64,000 bases of DNA from Bretschneidera sinensis (GCA_023935145.1 CM043705.1:22352501-22416500), one strand, 5' to 3'. Counted from the first letter of the stretch, positions 1 to 9,220 are shown. Notes: generated by a model not told the origin, from the letters alone. A program made the numbers and translations.

Positions 1-597
1 ATCCTTTTTAAGACTTTCTTAAGTCCAAATTGAAGATCAAATCGTCATCTTTCCAACCAAACAAGTTTCAGCCCATTTGGAGATGTGTGCAAGAAGATAT
101 GGCCATTTGAATTCTGGTCATTGGGTGCTCCTGAAAATCCGAAATTGTGTTCCTCTTTTTTACTTTTGGCCAATTCCTTGATTCCTTGCATTTTTAGGGA
201 TTGTTTCCTTTCATGTTTTATGGATTGTTTCCTTACATGTTTTATGCTGTTTTCTTGCTTGTCCTAAGCTTAGAGGGTTGTTCTAAGCTCTATAAATACT
301 TGTGTGTTGTAAGTTGAAAGCATAATAGAATTCAGAAAATACTTGAGGTTTGCTTCCTCTATTGGTTCTTCAAAGAACTTTTGAACTTATCAAGGGTTCT
401 TCCTTGTGGCGTTCAGCTCCGACTTATCAATCAATCCTTCCACAATTGATTGTGGCGTCTTCATTATACCAAGGTTCTTGCTTCCATACAAGCAACGGGT
501 CGCGGTGTCACATAAAATCTGTTTTCTAGACGATTTCTGGGTAAGTATTCCAATACTGTTTGTCGGGTCTCAAAGCATGTCGATGAGGTTCGCATCA
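1..597 (+). mobile_element. LTR of family C, 3' part (left end outside window)
   Basis: This matches the complete C LTR at 51957-52709 from its U3 onward and ends in CGCATCA. It starts inside the shared U3 module, then shows short tandem repeats around GGGATTGTTTCC, a TATAAATA box at 291-298, and an R/U5 part (about 380-597). That R/U5 part resembles the R/U5 of D LTRs and includes an AACGGGTCGCGG motif. It is followed directly by U3 sequence of a B LTR, so the C element or solo LTR most likely inserted into that B LTR. The target duplication cannot be checked because the left end is missing. Confidence 0.8.
291..298 (+). promoter_or_regulatory. TATA box of C LTR
   Basis: TATAAATA lies just downstream of the conserved AGAGGGTTGTTCTAAGCTC block. 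The same block and box occur in A and B LTRs. It is the expected core promoter at the end of U3, inferred from position and consensus. Confidence 0.65.
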
Positions 598-2112
598 TAA
601 TCTCTTGTCAACTAAGCAAGGTGCAAGGTCCAAGCCCAAAGTAGAGGAAGATTCGGATGCAACAGCCTACTGGATTTTGGCCCATCATAACAGGCCCAAA
701 CGATATCATTTTTGAAACTTTCTTAGGTCCAAATTGAAGTTCAAGACGTCTTCTTTCCAGCCCAACAAGTTTCAGCTCATTTGGAGATGTGTGGAAGAAG
801 ATATGACCATTTGAATTCTACTAGTTGGGTCCTCCTGAAATTTCGGGATTGTATTCCTCTTTCTTACTTTTGGCCATTCCTTGATTCTTTGCATGTTTTA
901 GGGATTGTTTCCTTGCATGTTTTAGGGATTGTTTCCTTGCATGTTTCATGGCTTGTTTTTAGCATTATTTTCTTGCTTATCCTAAGCTTAGAGGGTTGTT
1001 CTAAGCTCTATAAATAGGGTGTTTGTAAGCTGAAAGAGATCATCTTTTCTCTTGGAACCATCTCTACTCAAAATTCAAGAAGCAAAAGGCTGAAACACTC
1101 CACCATTCCATCTCCAATTGTGAGCACATTAGGACTTTTCCAAAATGTGTTCTCCTTCATCTATCATCATAGCCGTGAGGTTAATCACCATTAACATCTC
1201 AAGCTTCCTTGAGTGTGTTCAAGAAGTGTACCCCTTACGGCTATTCTTTTTAATTGTTTCAGCCTTGGATTCTTATGTTAGAGATTATTATTAATTCAAT
1301 GAGTTTGTTAATTTTCAGATTTATTCTTTAATGTTTTTGAATTGTTCATGATATGTAGACATATTAATTCATTACATATGTTGAATTTTCAGTTCTGTTA
1401 TATTGAAAACTTTGATATTGCAAATCATTGAAGCCATAATCGCACTTTCGATCACCTTATTGATCTGGAGTACGATTTAAAGTGGTAAAAGCTATGAACA
1501 ATAGCCAATGTTCTGGAAATTGCATGTTCTTTATCCATGGACTTTTTCATAGGAATAAGGAACATGTTATTGAATCATAATTCCTTTTGATCTTAATGAT
1601 TTGTTTAAGTAATTGTAAGGATGCGCTGAGTATTAACTTGATTGCTTAAACAAAATAACTAGCTGATGGACTTTTCCTAAGCTTAGTGATTATCTAAGAA
1701 GGAATTTATAAAGTGCATGATCTCTTTAGGCTTGCACTTTGATTCAATTCTGATATGTGATTGAGGCACGAATTCGTTGTCTACATTGAAACAATTTGAT
1801 TAGTCATTTAACAAACTTGATTTTCTGAATTGTGAGAGAAAATGATCAATTGTAAATAATTGTTCTTTAATTTCCTTAGTAAAATTAGTAAAAAGAAAAA
1901 TCAGATCATGAAAACCCCCTAATCTTATGTAATGTTAATAGATGTAGATTTATATTTGTTTATAAACTGCTAATTAAACCAATCAAATCATTTATTATTA
2001 TTTTTATGAAGTATAGAGTACCCGCAATCCCCGGCCAATAACGATACCCTACTAATCACTTTACTACAATCTTCTGCAGGGTTTGTTGATGACCGAAATA
2101 CACGGTCTATCA
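598..2112 (+). mobile_element. LTR of young B subfamily, plus orientation, 5' truncated
   Basis: This matches the B LTRs at 38643-40543 and 48073-49974 in reverse complement and ends in GGTCTATCA. The outer U3 is missing and a C LTR abuts it. It keeps the shared U3 module (598-860), repeats around TGCATGTTTTAGGGATTG, a TATAAATA box (1009-1016), and the B-type R/U5 with its GCAATCCCCGGC motif near 2023. The sequence after the LTR resumes D LTR at TATTTAAATAGCC, so this LTR entered a D LTR at its TATA region. No reading frame in it looks like a real protein. Confidence 0.85.
1009..1016 (+). promoter_or_regulatory. TATA box of B LTR
   Basis: TATAAATA follows the same AGAGGGTTGTTCTAAGCTC block as in A and C LTRs and precedes the B-specific R region. 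Older B' LTRs use an unrelated TATATATA box at the equivalent place. Confidence 0.65.
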
Positions 2113-2458
2113 TATTTAAATAGCCATTGGCTTTTGGAATAACACAATTTAGATTTGATTCATACTTTCGGAGAGAAATTTCTCTTTGGTGCTTTTAGAA
2201 CTTCTGAACTTATCGGAGTTTCCATGGCGTTCATCTTCGACTTGTCAATCAATCCTTCCATAATTGATTGTGGTGTCTTCATTATACCAAGGTTCTTGCT
2301 TCGATATAAGCAACGGGTCGCGGTCTCAGTCTTCATTATACCAAGGTTCTTGCTTCAATATAAGCAACGGGTCACGGTCTCACATAAATCTGCTTCTAGA
2401 TGATCTTGGAGGTCTTCTTGATCCATAAATTTCTTAGTTCTTGGTGTGGATCATATCA
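2113..2458 (+). mobile_element. D LTR, 3' part (R/U5)
   Basis: Sequence from TATTTAAATAGCC to GGATCATATCA matches the 3' part of D LTRs at 53296-54099 and 57835-58637. It holds two copies of the roughly 53-bp repeat containing AACGGGTCGCGG. The upstream part of this LTR lies beyond the B LTR insertion, to the left. It is joined directly to a piece of D pol 3' end rather than to a primer-binding site, so an internal deletion runs from the LTR border into pol. Confidence 0.85.
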
Positions 2459-2695
2459 GGAATGATGAGGACACGACTAACAAATGGGAGGCAGATCCTA
2501 TTCAAGTTCCAATTGGTCAAGTTACAAGAGCCCGAGCTAAACGGTTTATTCAAGTTCCAATTGGTCCAGTTATAAGGGCCCGAGCTAAACGGTTCAAGAA
2601 AACTCTCAATTGGCTTATTCAACATATTTGGGCTAAGAACCATCTTTGGAGGCCCAAGGATAATGCTATACATGATCCACAAGGATGGGTTTCCA
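2459..2695 (+). pseudogene. Remnant of D pol 3' end between two D LTRs
   Basis: The only internal sequence left in this D copy is about 237 bp. It encodes the D C-terminal tail, with the repeated peptide IQVPIG..V.RARAKRF and then [14 protein letters not shown]. Gag, protease, reverse transcriptase and the primer-binding site are gone. The frame is open but has no catalytic domain. The reduced LTR-remnant-LTR unit could move only with proteins from elsewhere, if at all, since it also lacks a primer site. Confidence 0.8.
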
Positions 2696-3199
2696 TGATC
2701 CAAGGGAACTTCCACTTTGGAATTTCGGGAGGACTCGACAACCAGAATTAAAATGATCATATCTTCTTGCTCGCAACTCTAAATGGGCTGAAACTTGTTA
2801 GGATGGAAAGATGACGTCTTGAACTTCAATTTAGACCTAAGAAAGTTTCAAAAAGGATATTGTTTAGGCCTGTTATGATGGGCCGAAATCCAATAAGCCG
2901 CTGCATCCGAATCTACGTGGGCTTGCATTTTTTTTTAATTTTTTCCTTCTAAATTTAATTGTTGCATTATAAGGCTTGCATGCCAAGTTAGGTACTTTTC
3001 TTATTTGAATTTTAGGTTACCAAAATTCTATTTAGGTTTATTTCCTATTTCATAGTTCCCTATTCCTACCAGAATTCTGTTTAGGTTTACTTCCTATTTT
3101 TTAGTTTTCCTTTTTCTATTTGGTTACGAATTCTCATGTATTGAAATAGCCATTGGTTTTTTTGAATAAAAATTCAGATTTGATTCATACTTTCGGAGA
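2696..3199 (+). mobile_element. D LTR, 5' part, interrupted by element A
   Basis: It starts TGATCCAAGGG (the start is assigned by TG...CA pairing with the LTR end; TGGGTTTCC at 2686 is an alternative). It contains the shared module in antisense (about 2719-2925) and runs to the GGAGA target site. The same LTR continues after A at 8937, so the two pieces together rebuild an ordinary D LTR. A possible TATA region lies near 3140-3150 (ATTGAAATAGCC, mutated relative to other D LTRs). Confidence 0.8.
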
Positions 3200-3852
3200 T
3201 GACATGGGTATGTCCAACCTAGCATGGGCCTGCCCAACAAAAATCTAATAATCTCTTGTCAACTAAGCAAGGTGCAAGGTCCAAGCCCAAAGTGGAAGAA
3301 GATTCGGATGCAACAGCCTACTGGATTTAGGCTGATCATACCAGGCCCAAACAATCTGCTTTTTGAGACTTTCTTAAGCCTAAATTGAAGTTCAAGATGT
3401 CATCTTTCCAACCCAACAAGTTTCAGCCCATTTGGAGATGTGTGGAAGAAGATATGGCTGTTTGAATTCTGCTAGTTGGGTCCTCCTGAAATTCCGGGAT
3501 TGTATTCTTCTTTTGGCCTTTTTCTTGATTCCTTGCATGTTTTAGGGATTGTCTCCTTCCTTGTTTTAGGGATTGTTTCATTGCATGTTTTATGCCTTGT
3601 TTTCTTGCTTGTCCTAAGCTTAGAGGGCTGTTCTAAGCTCTATAAATACCTGTGTTTGTAAGTTGAAAAATCAGACTTGTGTTTATAAATTGAAATCAGC
3701 CTTTGGCTTTTAGACTTTCTCCTTCTTATAATTCTGTATCTCTTTGGTATAATCCTTAGAGTGGTGAATTCCTATAGTTCTGTATCCCTTGTGTTAATCC
3801 TTTGGGTGGTGATATTCTATATCCCTTTGGTGTTATCTCTTGGGTGGTGAAC
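3200..3852 (+). mobile_element. 5' LTR of A, 3' end deleted
   Basis: It aligns with the 3' LTR at 8209-8931 but stops matching after GGTGGTGAACT. The final ~64 bp of U5, the primer-binding site and most of the leader are absent, and the Gag start codon follows 13 bp later. U3 carries the shared module (3200-3500), short tandem repeats around TTTTAGGGATTGT, and a TATAAATA box at 3641-3648. The deletion joint is not a canonical splice junction, so a genomic deletion or faulty reverse transcription is more likely than splicing. Confidence 0.85.
3641..3648 (+). promoter_or_regulatory. TATA box of A 5' LTR
   Basis: TATAAATA sits downstream of the conserved CTTAGAGGGCTGTTCTAAGCTC block. With a start about 30 bp downstream, the transcript would still contain the Gag-Pol frame despite the U5 deletion. 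Confidence 0.65.
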
Positions 3853-3865
3853 TGTTCTTGTTATT

Positions 3866-6800
3866 ATGGCTGGTCGTGGTCGTCGTGGTCAAGCTATTCC
3901 AATAGCAGCTCCAGCACCGCAAGGAGACCCGCGAGATATCGAGCTGGAAGCCTTGAGGAGACAAGTGCAGCAACTCGAACAACGCCTAGAGCGTTATGAA
4001 ACTTCTGAACATGGTGCTCCTCATCATGGCTCAGATGTTGAAGTTTCCAGCAATGATGGAGATGAAGTTAATCCTTTTCACCAAGCTCGTAGCCATGCGT
4101 CAAATGACAGCACGCCACCTCACCCCCGTGAGCTAAGAAATCATGTTTTCCAACGTGATTATGATGTCAAGGTGGACATTCCAGAATTTGAAGGAAGAAT
4201 GCAACCCGATGAATTCATTGATTGGCTTAACACCATTGAGCGGATCTTTGATTATAAAGATGTTGCAGATCACAAGAAGGTGAAGCTTGTTGCCATCAAG
4301 CTACGAAAACATGCTTCTATTTGGTGGGAACACCTTAAGAGGCAGCGAGAACGTGAAAGGAAGAGTCGCATTGTGACATGGGCAAAGATGAAGAAGGCTC
4401 TTAAGAAGAAGTATTTGCCAGATCATTATAGGCAAGATGCTTTTCTTAAGTTCCACAACTTTCGACAAAACGATCTCTCCGTGGAAGAATATACAGCAGA
4501 GTTCGATTATTCTATGATGCGTTGTGACATCGTAGAGCCCGAAGAACAAATGGTAGCCCGCTACCTTGGAGGGTTACGTCGTGAAATCAGTAATGTTGTA
4601 CAATTACAACCTTACTGGACCTACAATGATGTTTGCAAGCTAGCACTAAAGGTAGAGAAACAATTAGTGGAAGGGCGTAAGAATACTTATCGACCTTTCA
4701 ATCGCGATGGAATCACAAACCGGGGGAGTAGTTCTACTTCCAAGGCCACTCCATCAACAAAAACTGCAGCTGTCAAACCACCTGCAAGGAATGAAGCTCC
4801 ATCAGGTTCTAATCGCTTCAATAATTCTAATTCAAGTAGAAAATGCTTTAAATGTCATGGTTTTAGACATATTGCTTCCGATTGTCCAAATCGCAAGATA
4901 ATCTCCCTTGTTGAAGAAGAATTGGAAGATAATGCTGAGGAGGAGCAAGTTGAGGACAAATCCGAGGAGGAGTTCACGTATGCGGATCAGGGAGAGTCTC
5001 TTGTTATTCGTAGACTCTTGAAGTCAACTTATGCAGAAGATGATTGGCTTCGAAACAACATTTTCCACACCAAATGCACTTCCAATGGCAAGGTGTGTAA
5101 TGTCATCATTGATGGGGGAAGTTGTGAGAATGTGGTGTCTACAACCATGGTGGAGAAGCTGAATCTAAAAACAGAAGCTCATTCCCATCCCTACAAACTT
5201 CAATGGCTTCGAAAGGGCAACGATATTCAGGTAACTAAGAAATGCTTAGTTCAATTCTCCATTGGGAAAAATTATGAGGATGAAGTTATGTGTGATGTTG
5301 TCCCTATGGATGCATGTCATATACTACTTGGTAGGCCATGGCAGTATGATAGGAAAGTTATCCATGATGGTCTAAAAAACACCTATTCTTTTGTAAAGAA
5401 TGGAATTAAAGTGACTTTAGCCCCACTGAAAATGATATTCACTCCTAAACCTTCTAAAGGGGAGGGTTGTAGTTTACTTTCTGTAGGTGAAGTTGAGAAA
5501 ACTTTAACAGAATGTGGAGAGGGGTACGCTCTTATGGTTGTTGAAAAGAAAGATCCCATTGAGATTCCACTTATAATACAACCACTTCTTAAGGAATTCC
5601 CTGATATTATTCCTGAAGAACTTCCACCGGGCCTTCCACCTATGAGGGGTATACAGCACCATATTGATCTTATTCCAGGTTCTGTTTTACCTAACAAAGC
5701 AGCTTATCGGATGAATCCAAGGGAGCATGAAGAGTTACAAAGTCAAGTTGATGAGCTGATCTCCAAAGGCCTTGTACGAGAAAGCATGAGTCCTTGCGCT
5801 GTTCCAGCACTTCTAGTACCAAAGAAGGACGGTTCAGGGCGAATGTGCATTGACAGCAGGGCTGTCAACAAAATCACCATCCGGTACCGCTTTCCCATCC
5901 CACGGTTGGATGATCTCTTGGATCAACTTCATGGAGCCATAATTTTCTCAAACATCGATCTTCGCAGCGGATATCATCAAATCCGCATGAGAGATGGCGA
6001 TGAATGGAAGACAGCGTTCAAAACGAGAGATGGTCTTTATGAATGGATGGTCATGCCATTCGGACTATCTAATGCTCCGAGTACTTTTATGCGCCTTATG
6101 AATCATATTTTCAAACCATTTATGGGTCAATTTGTTGTTGTTTACTTTGATGATATCTTAGTTTACAGCAAGTCTCAAGAGCAACATATGGAGCATCTTC
6201 ATCAAGTTTTCCAAACCTTACGGGAACAAAAGTTGTATGTCAACTTGAAGAAGTGTCATTTCTTCACTAATAGCCTTGTGTTCCTAGGCTATGTTGTTTG
6301 CAAAGAAGGGATCATGATGGATCCGGGCAAGATAGAGGCAATCACCAGCTGGCCTATTCCCAAGTCCCTTCACGACATAAGAAGCTTTCATGGACTTGCA
6401 TCATTCTATCGACGGTTCATCAAAGGCTTCAGCACCATTATTGCTCCTATCACGGAATGCCTTAAAGGGGGAACATTCAAGTGGACGAAGGAAGCCCAAA
6501 AGAGCTTTGAACTTCTCAAACAGAAGGTAACGGAGGCCCCAGTCCTTACACTTCCAGATTTCTCCAAAGTGTTCGAAGTTGATTGCGATGCCTCTAATTT
6601 AGGGGTTGGTGGTGTTCTCAGCCAAGAAGGTAAACCCATTGCCTTTTTTAGTGAAAAACTCAATGAATCTCGAAAGAAGTATTCAACATATGACAAAGAA
6701 TTCTATGCTCTTGTTCGTGCCTTGGGGCATTGGAGTCATTATCTACTCCATAAAGAGTTTATACTTCATTCTGATCATGAAGCTTTAAAGTATTTGAGCA

Positions 6801-8257
6801 GCCAACAAAAACTCAACAAGCGACATGCAAAGTGGAGTGAATTCTTGCAAACCTACTCATTCTCCATCAAGCACAAGTCAGGTAAACTTAATCAAGTTGC
6901 TGACGCTCTAAGTCGAAGACACTCTTTACTTAACACTATGCAAGTGCAGGTTTTGGGTTTTGAAGTTGTCAAAGAACTTTATAAAGATGATCTTGATTTT
7001 GGCAATGCATGGAAGGAATCTTCTAATGGTCCTAACAACCATTTCTTGTTACAAGATGGTTTTCTCTTCAAGGGCAATCTTTTGTGCATTCCTCGATGTT
7101 CGTTGAGAGAAGCCATTATCAAAGAAGCCCATGGAGGAGGCCTTGCTGGTCATTTTGGTAGAGATAAAACTTTAACTCTTGTGCAGGAACATTTTTTTTG
7201 GCCCAAAATGGTGAGAGATATTGAGCGACATGTGAAGCAATGTCAAATTTGCCACCTCGCAAAGAGCCGCAAGCAAAACACCGGGCTATACATCCCATTA
7301 CCTATTCCTAATGCCCCATGGGAGGACGTTAGTATGGATTTTGTTGTAGGTTTGCCAAGAACTCAACGAAATAAAGACTCCATTATGGTGGTGGTTGATC
7401 GATTCTCAAAGATGGCTCATTTTGTTCCTTGCAACAAAACTCTTGATGCATCTCATGTTGCTGACCTATATTTCAGAGAAATTGTCAAACTTCATGGCAT
7501 TCCTAAGACGATTACTTCTGATCGTGATTCCAAATTCGTCGGACATTTTTGGCGTACTCTTTGGCGAAAGCTTGGCACTATCCTTCAATTCAGCTCCGCT
7601 TATCATCCCCAAACAGATGGTCAAACTGAAGTTGTTAATCGAAGTTTGGGAAATCTTTTGAGAAGCTTTGTGGGGAAGAACATCCGTCAATGGGATCTCC
7701 TCCTAGCTCAAGCTGAATTTGCCTATAATAGGTCTACTAGCCAAACCACTGGCTATAGCCCCTTTGAGGCTGTCTATGGTCTCAAACCTATTAGCCCTCT
7801 TGATTTGGCTCCACTTCCGACTACTACCCAATTTAGTGGAGACGCCGATGAACGAACGAAGGAGATCAAGAAATTACATGAGCAGATTCGAGCTCATATT
7901 GAGAAGCAAAATGAGAAGTACCGCAAGCAAGCAAATAAACATAGAAAGCCTGCAGCTTTCAAAGAAGGAGATCTAGTATGGATTCATCTTCGAAAGGAAC
8001 GTTTTCCCGCAAAACGACGGTCTAAACTGCTGCCACGAGCTGATGGCCCATTTAAGGTACTTCAACGCATTGGAGAAAATGCTTACAAGATTGAACTTCC
8101 AGGAGATTATGGAGTATCTGCAACTTTCAATGTGAGTGACTTATCTCCCTATGAAGTAAATGAAGAAATCTTGGACTTGAGGGCAAGTCCCCATCAACTG
8201 GGGGAGCCTGACATGGGTATATCCAACCTAGCATGGGCCTGCCCAACAAAAATCTAA
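3866..8257 (+). CDS. gag-pol: Gag-Pol polyprotein of Ty3/gypsy element A
   Basis: This is a single open frame of 1463 codons. Visible in order are: a Gag capsid-like region (about 95-270, with WWEHLKRQR); a CCHC zinc knuckle C327..C340; an aspartic protease motif DGGS at D416; reverse transcriptase with YFDD at 760-763; RNase H with DCDAS (D906, D908); an integrase zinc finger (HFGRDKT...CQIC); and a catalytic core with D1158, D1219 and E1255, which is exact DD35E spacing. A GPF module follows near the C-terminus. It should process itself, copy element RNA into DNA and integrate it. All catalytic motifs I can check are present. The ATG is chosen because it opens the frame and fits Gag starts. 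The last 49 nt run into the 3' LTR, adding MGISNLAWACPTKI. No chromodomain is recognisable. Confidence 0.95.
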   Translation: MAGRGRRGQAIPIAAPAPQGDPRDIELEALRRQVQQLEQRLERYETSEHGAPHHGSDVEVSSNDGDEVNPFHQARSHASNDSTPPHPRELRNHVFQRDYDVKVDIPEFEGRMQPDEFIDWLNTIERIFDYKDVADHKKVKLVAIKLRKHASIWWEHLKRQRERERKSRIVTWAKMKKALKKKYLPDHYRQDAFLKFHNFRQNDLSVEEYTAEFDYSMMRCDIVEPEEQMVARYLGGLRREISNVVQLQPYWTYNDVCKLALKVEKQLVEGRKNTYRPFNRDGITNRGSSSTSKATPSTKTAAVKPPARNEAPSGSNRFNNSNSSRKCFKCHGFRHIASDCPNRKIISLVEEELEDNAEEEQVEDKSEEEFTYADQGESLVIRRLLKSTYAEDDWLRNNIFHTKCTSNGKVCNVIIDGGSCENVVSTTMVEKLNLKTEAHSHPYKLQWLRKGNDIQVTKKCLVQFSIGKNYEDEVMCDVVPMDACHILLGRPWQYDRKVIHDGLKNTYSFVKNGIKVTLAPLKMIFTPKPSKGEGCSLLSVGEVEKTLTECGEGYALMVVEKKDPIEIPLIIQPLLKEFPDIIPEELPPGLPPMRGIQHHIDLIPGSVLPNKAAYRMNPREHEELQSQVDELISKGLVRESMSPCAVPALLVPKKDGSGRMCIDSRAVNKITIRYRFPIPRLDDLLDQLHGAIIFSNIDLRSGYHQIRMRDGDEWKTAFKTRDGLYEWMVMPFGLSNAPSTFMRLMNHIFKPFMGQFVVVYFDDILVYSKSQEQHMEHLHQVFQTLREQKLYVNLKKCHFFTNSLVFLGYVVCKEGIMMDPGKIEAITSWPIPKSLHDIRSFHGLASFYRRFIKGFSTIIAPITECLKGGTFKWTKEAQKSFELLKQKVTEAPVLTLPDFSKVFEVDCDASNLGVGGVLSQEGKPIAFFSEKLNESRKKYSTYDKEFYALVRALGHWSHYLLHKEFILHSDHEALKYLSSQQKLNKRHAKWSEFLQTYSFSIKHKSGKLNQVADALSRRHSLLNTMQVQVLGFEVVKELYKDDLDFGNAWKESSNGPNNHFLLQDGFLFKGNLLCIPRCSLREAIIKEAHGGGLAGHFGRDKTLTLVQEHFFWPKMVRDIERHVKQCQICHLAKSRKQNTGLYIPLPIPNAPWEDVSMDFVVGLPRTQRNKDSIMVVVDRFSKMAHFVPCNKTLDASHVADLYFREIVKLHGIPKTITSDRDSKFVGHFWRTLWRKLGTILQFSSAYHPQTDGQTEVVNRSLGNLLRSFVGKNIRQWDLLLAQAEFAYNRSTSQTTGYSPFEAVYGLKPISPLDLAPLPTTTQFSGDADERTKEIKKLHEQIRAHIEKQNEKYRKQANKHRKPAAFKEGDLVWIHLRKERFPAKRRSKLLPRADGPFKVLQRIGENAYKIELPGDYGVSATFNVSDLSPYEVNEEILDLRASPHQLGEPDMGISNLAWACPTKI
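8200..8206 (+). promoter_or_regulatory. Polypurine tract of A
   Basis: GGGGGAG lies two bases before the 3' LTR start and is the expected plus-strand priming site. It is inside the Gag-Pol reading frame, so priming site and coding sequence overlap. Confidence 0.75.
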
Positions 8258-8931
8258 TAATCTCTTGTCAACTAAGCAAGGTGCAAGGTCCAAGCCCAAA
8301 GTGGAAGAAGATTCGGATGCAACAGCCTACTGGATTTAGGCTGATCATACCAGGCCCAAACAATCTGCTTTTTGAGACTTTCTTAAGCCTAAATTGAAGT
8401 TCAAGATGTCATCTTTCCAACCCAACAAGTTTCAGCCCATTTGGAGATGTGTGGAAGAAGATATGGCTGTTTGAATTCTGCTAGTTGGGTCTTCCTGAAA
8501 TTCCGGGATTGTATTCTTCTTTTGGCCTTTTTCTTGATTCCTTGCATGTTTTAGGGATTGTCTCCTTCCTTGTTTTAGGGATTGTTTCATTGCATGTTTT
8601 ATGCCTTGTTTTCTTGCTTGTCCTAAGCTTAGAGGGTTGTTCTAAGCTCTATAAATACTTGTGTTTGTAAGTTGAAAAATCAGACTTGTGTTTATAAATT
8701 GAAATCAGCCTTTGGCTTTTAGAAGAGAGTTTTCTCCTTCTTATAATTCTGTATCTCTTTGGTATAATCCTTAGAGTGGTGAATTCCTATAGTTCTGTAT
8801 CCCTTGTGTTAATCCTTTGGGTGGTGATATTCTATATCCCTTTGGTGTTATCTCTTGGGTGGTGAACTCCTATCTTTCATTTCGTTGTTTGTTTGTTTAG
8901 TTTCCTTCAATTCTATTTAAATCCGGTATCA
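8209..8931 (+). mobile_element. 3' LTR of A (complete, 723 bp)
   Basis: TGACATGGG to GGTATCA. It carries the shared U3 module (8209-8505), repeats around GGGATTGT, TATAAATA at 8650-8657, and an A-specific R/U5 with TCTTGGGTGGTGAACT. Its complete U5 shows what the 5' LTR has lost. A solo copy of the same LTR is at 29281-30004. Confidence 0.95.
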
Positions 8932-9220
8932 GGAGAGAAATTTCTCTTTGGTTCTTTTAGAACTTCTGAACTTATTGGAGTTTCTGTGGCGTTTATCTTC
9001 AACTTATCAATCAATCCTTCCATAATTGATTGTGGTGTCTTCATTATACTAAGGTTCTTGCTTCAATATAAGCAACGGGTCGCGGTCTCAATCTTCGTTA
9101 TACCAAGGTTCTTGCTTCAATATAGGCAACGGGTTGCGGTCTCACATAAATCTGCTTCTAGACGATCTTGGAAGTCTTCTTGATCCATCAATTTCTTAGT
9201 TCTTGGCGTGGATCATATCA
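8932..9220 (+). mobile_element. D LTR, 3' part, resumed after element A
   Basis: The first five bases are the second GGAGA copy. The LTR then continues GAAATTTCTCTTTGG and ends GGATCATATCA, with two copies of the 53-bp repeat. It is followed immediately by B' LTR sequence, so this D unit inserted into a B' LTR at AAATTAAAGAAAC. The matching duplication on the far side is outside the window. Confidence 0.85.

Larger units (their letters stand above)
3200..8931 (+). mobile_element. Ty3/gypsy element A with flanking GGAGA duplication
   Basis: The element starts TGACATGGG and ends GGTATCA, and is flanked by GGAGA at 3195-3199 and 8932-8936. That proves insertion by an integrase making a 5-bp stagger into a D LTR. 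The two LTRs differ by only about four substitutions and one short indel over about 650 bp, so insertion is recent. One long uninterrupted Gag-Pol frame fills the interior. The 5' LTR lacks its last ~64 bp and the primer-binding site. The order protease, reverse transcriptase, RNase H, integrase is Ty3/gypsy. A chromovirus lineage is plausible, but no chromodomain is evident. Confidence 0.95.

Noticed and set aside
781..1017. Open frames of 60-80 codons in U3 of A, B and C LTRs (also 3476-3661, 8485-8670, 29522-29743, 39744-39980, 49174-49410, 60428-60658)
   Set aside because: They lie upstream of the TATA box, change frame between families, and their 'protein similarity' is only the tandem U3 repeats. 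DNA-level conservation of the promoter explains them.
2686..2696. Alternative start of D LTR at TGGGTTTCC
   Set aside because: TGATCC pairs better with the terminal ATATCA. No clean polypurine tract decides it, so the start carries about 10 bp of uncertainty.
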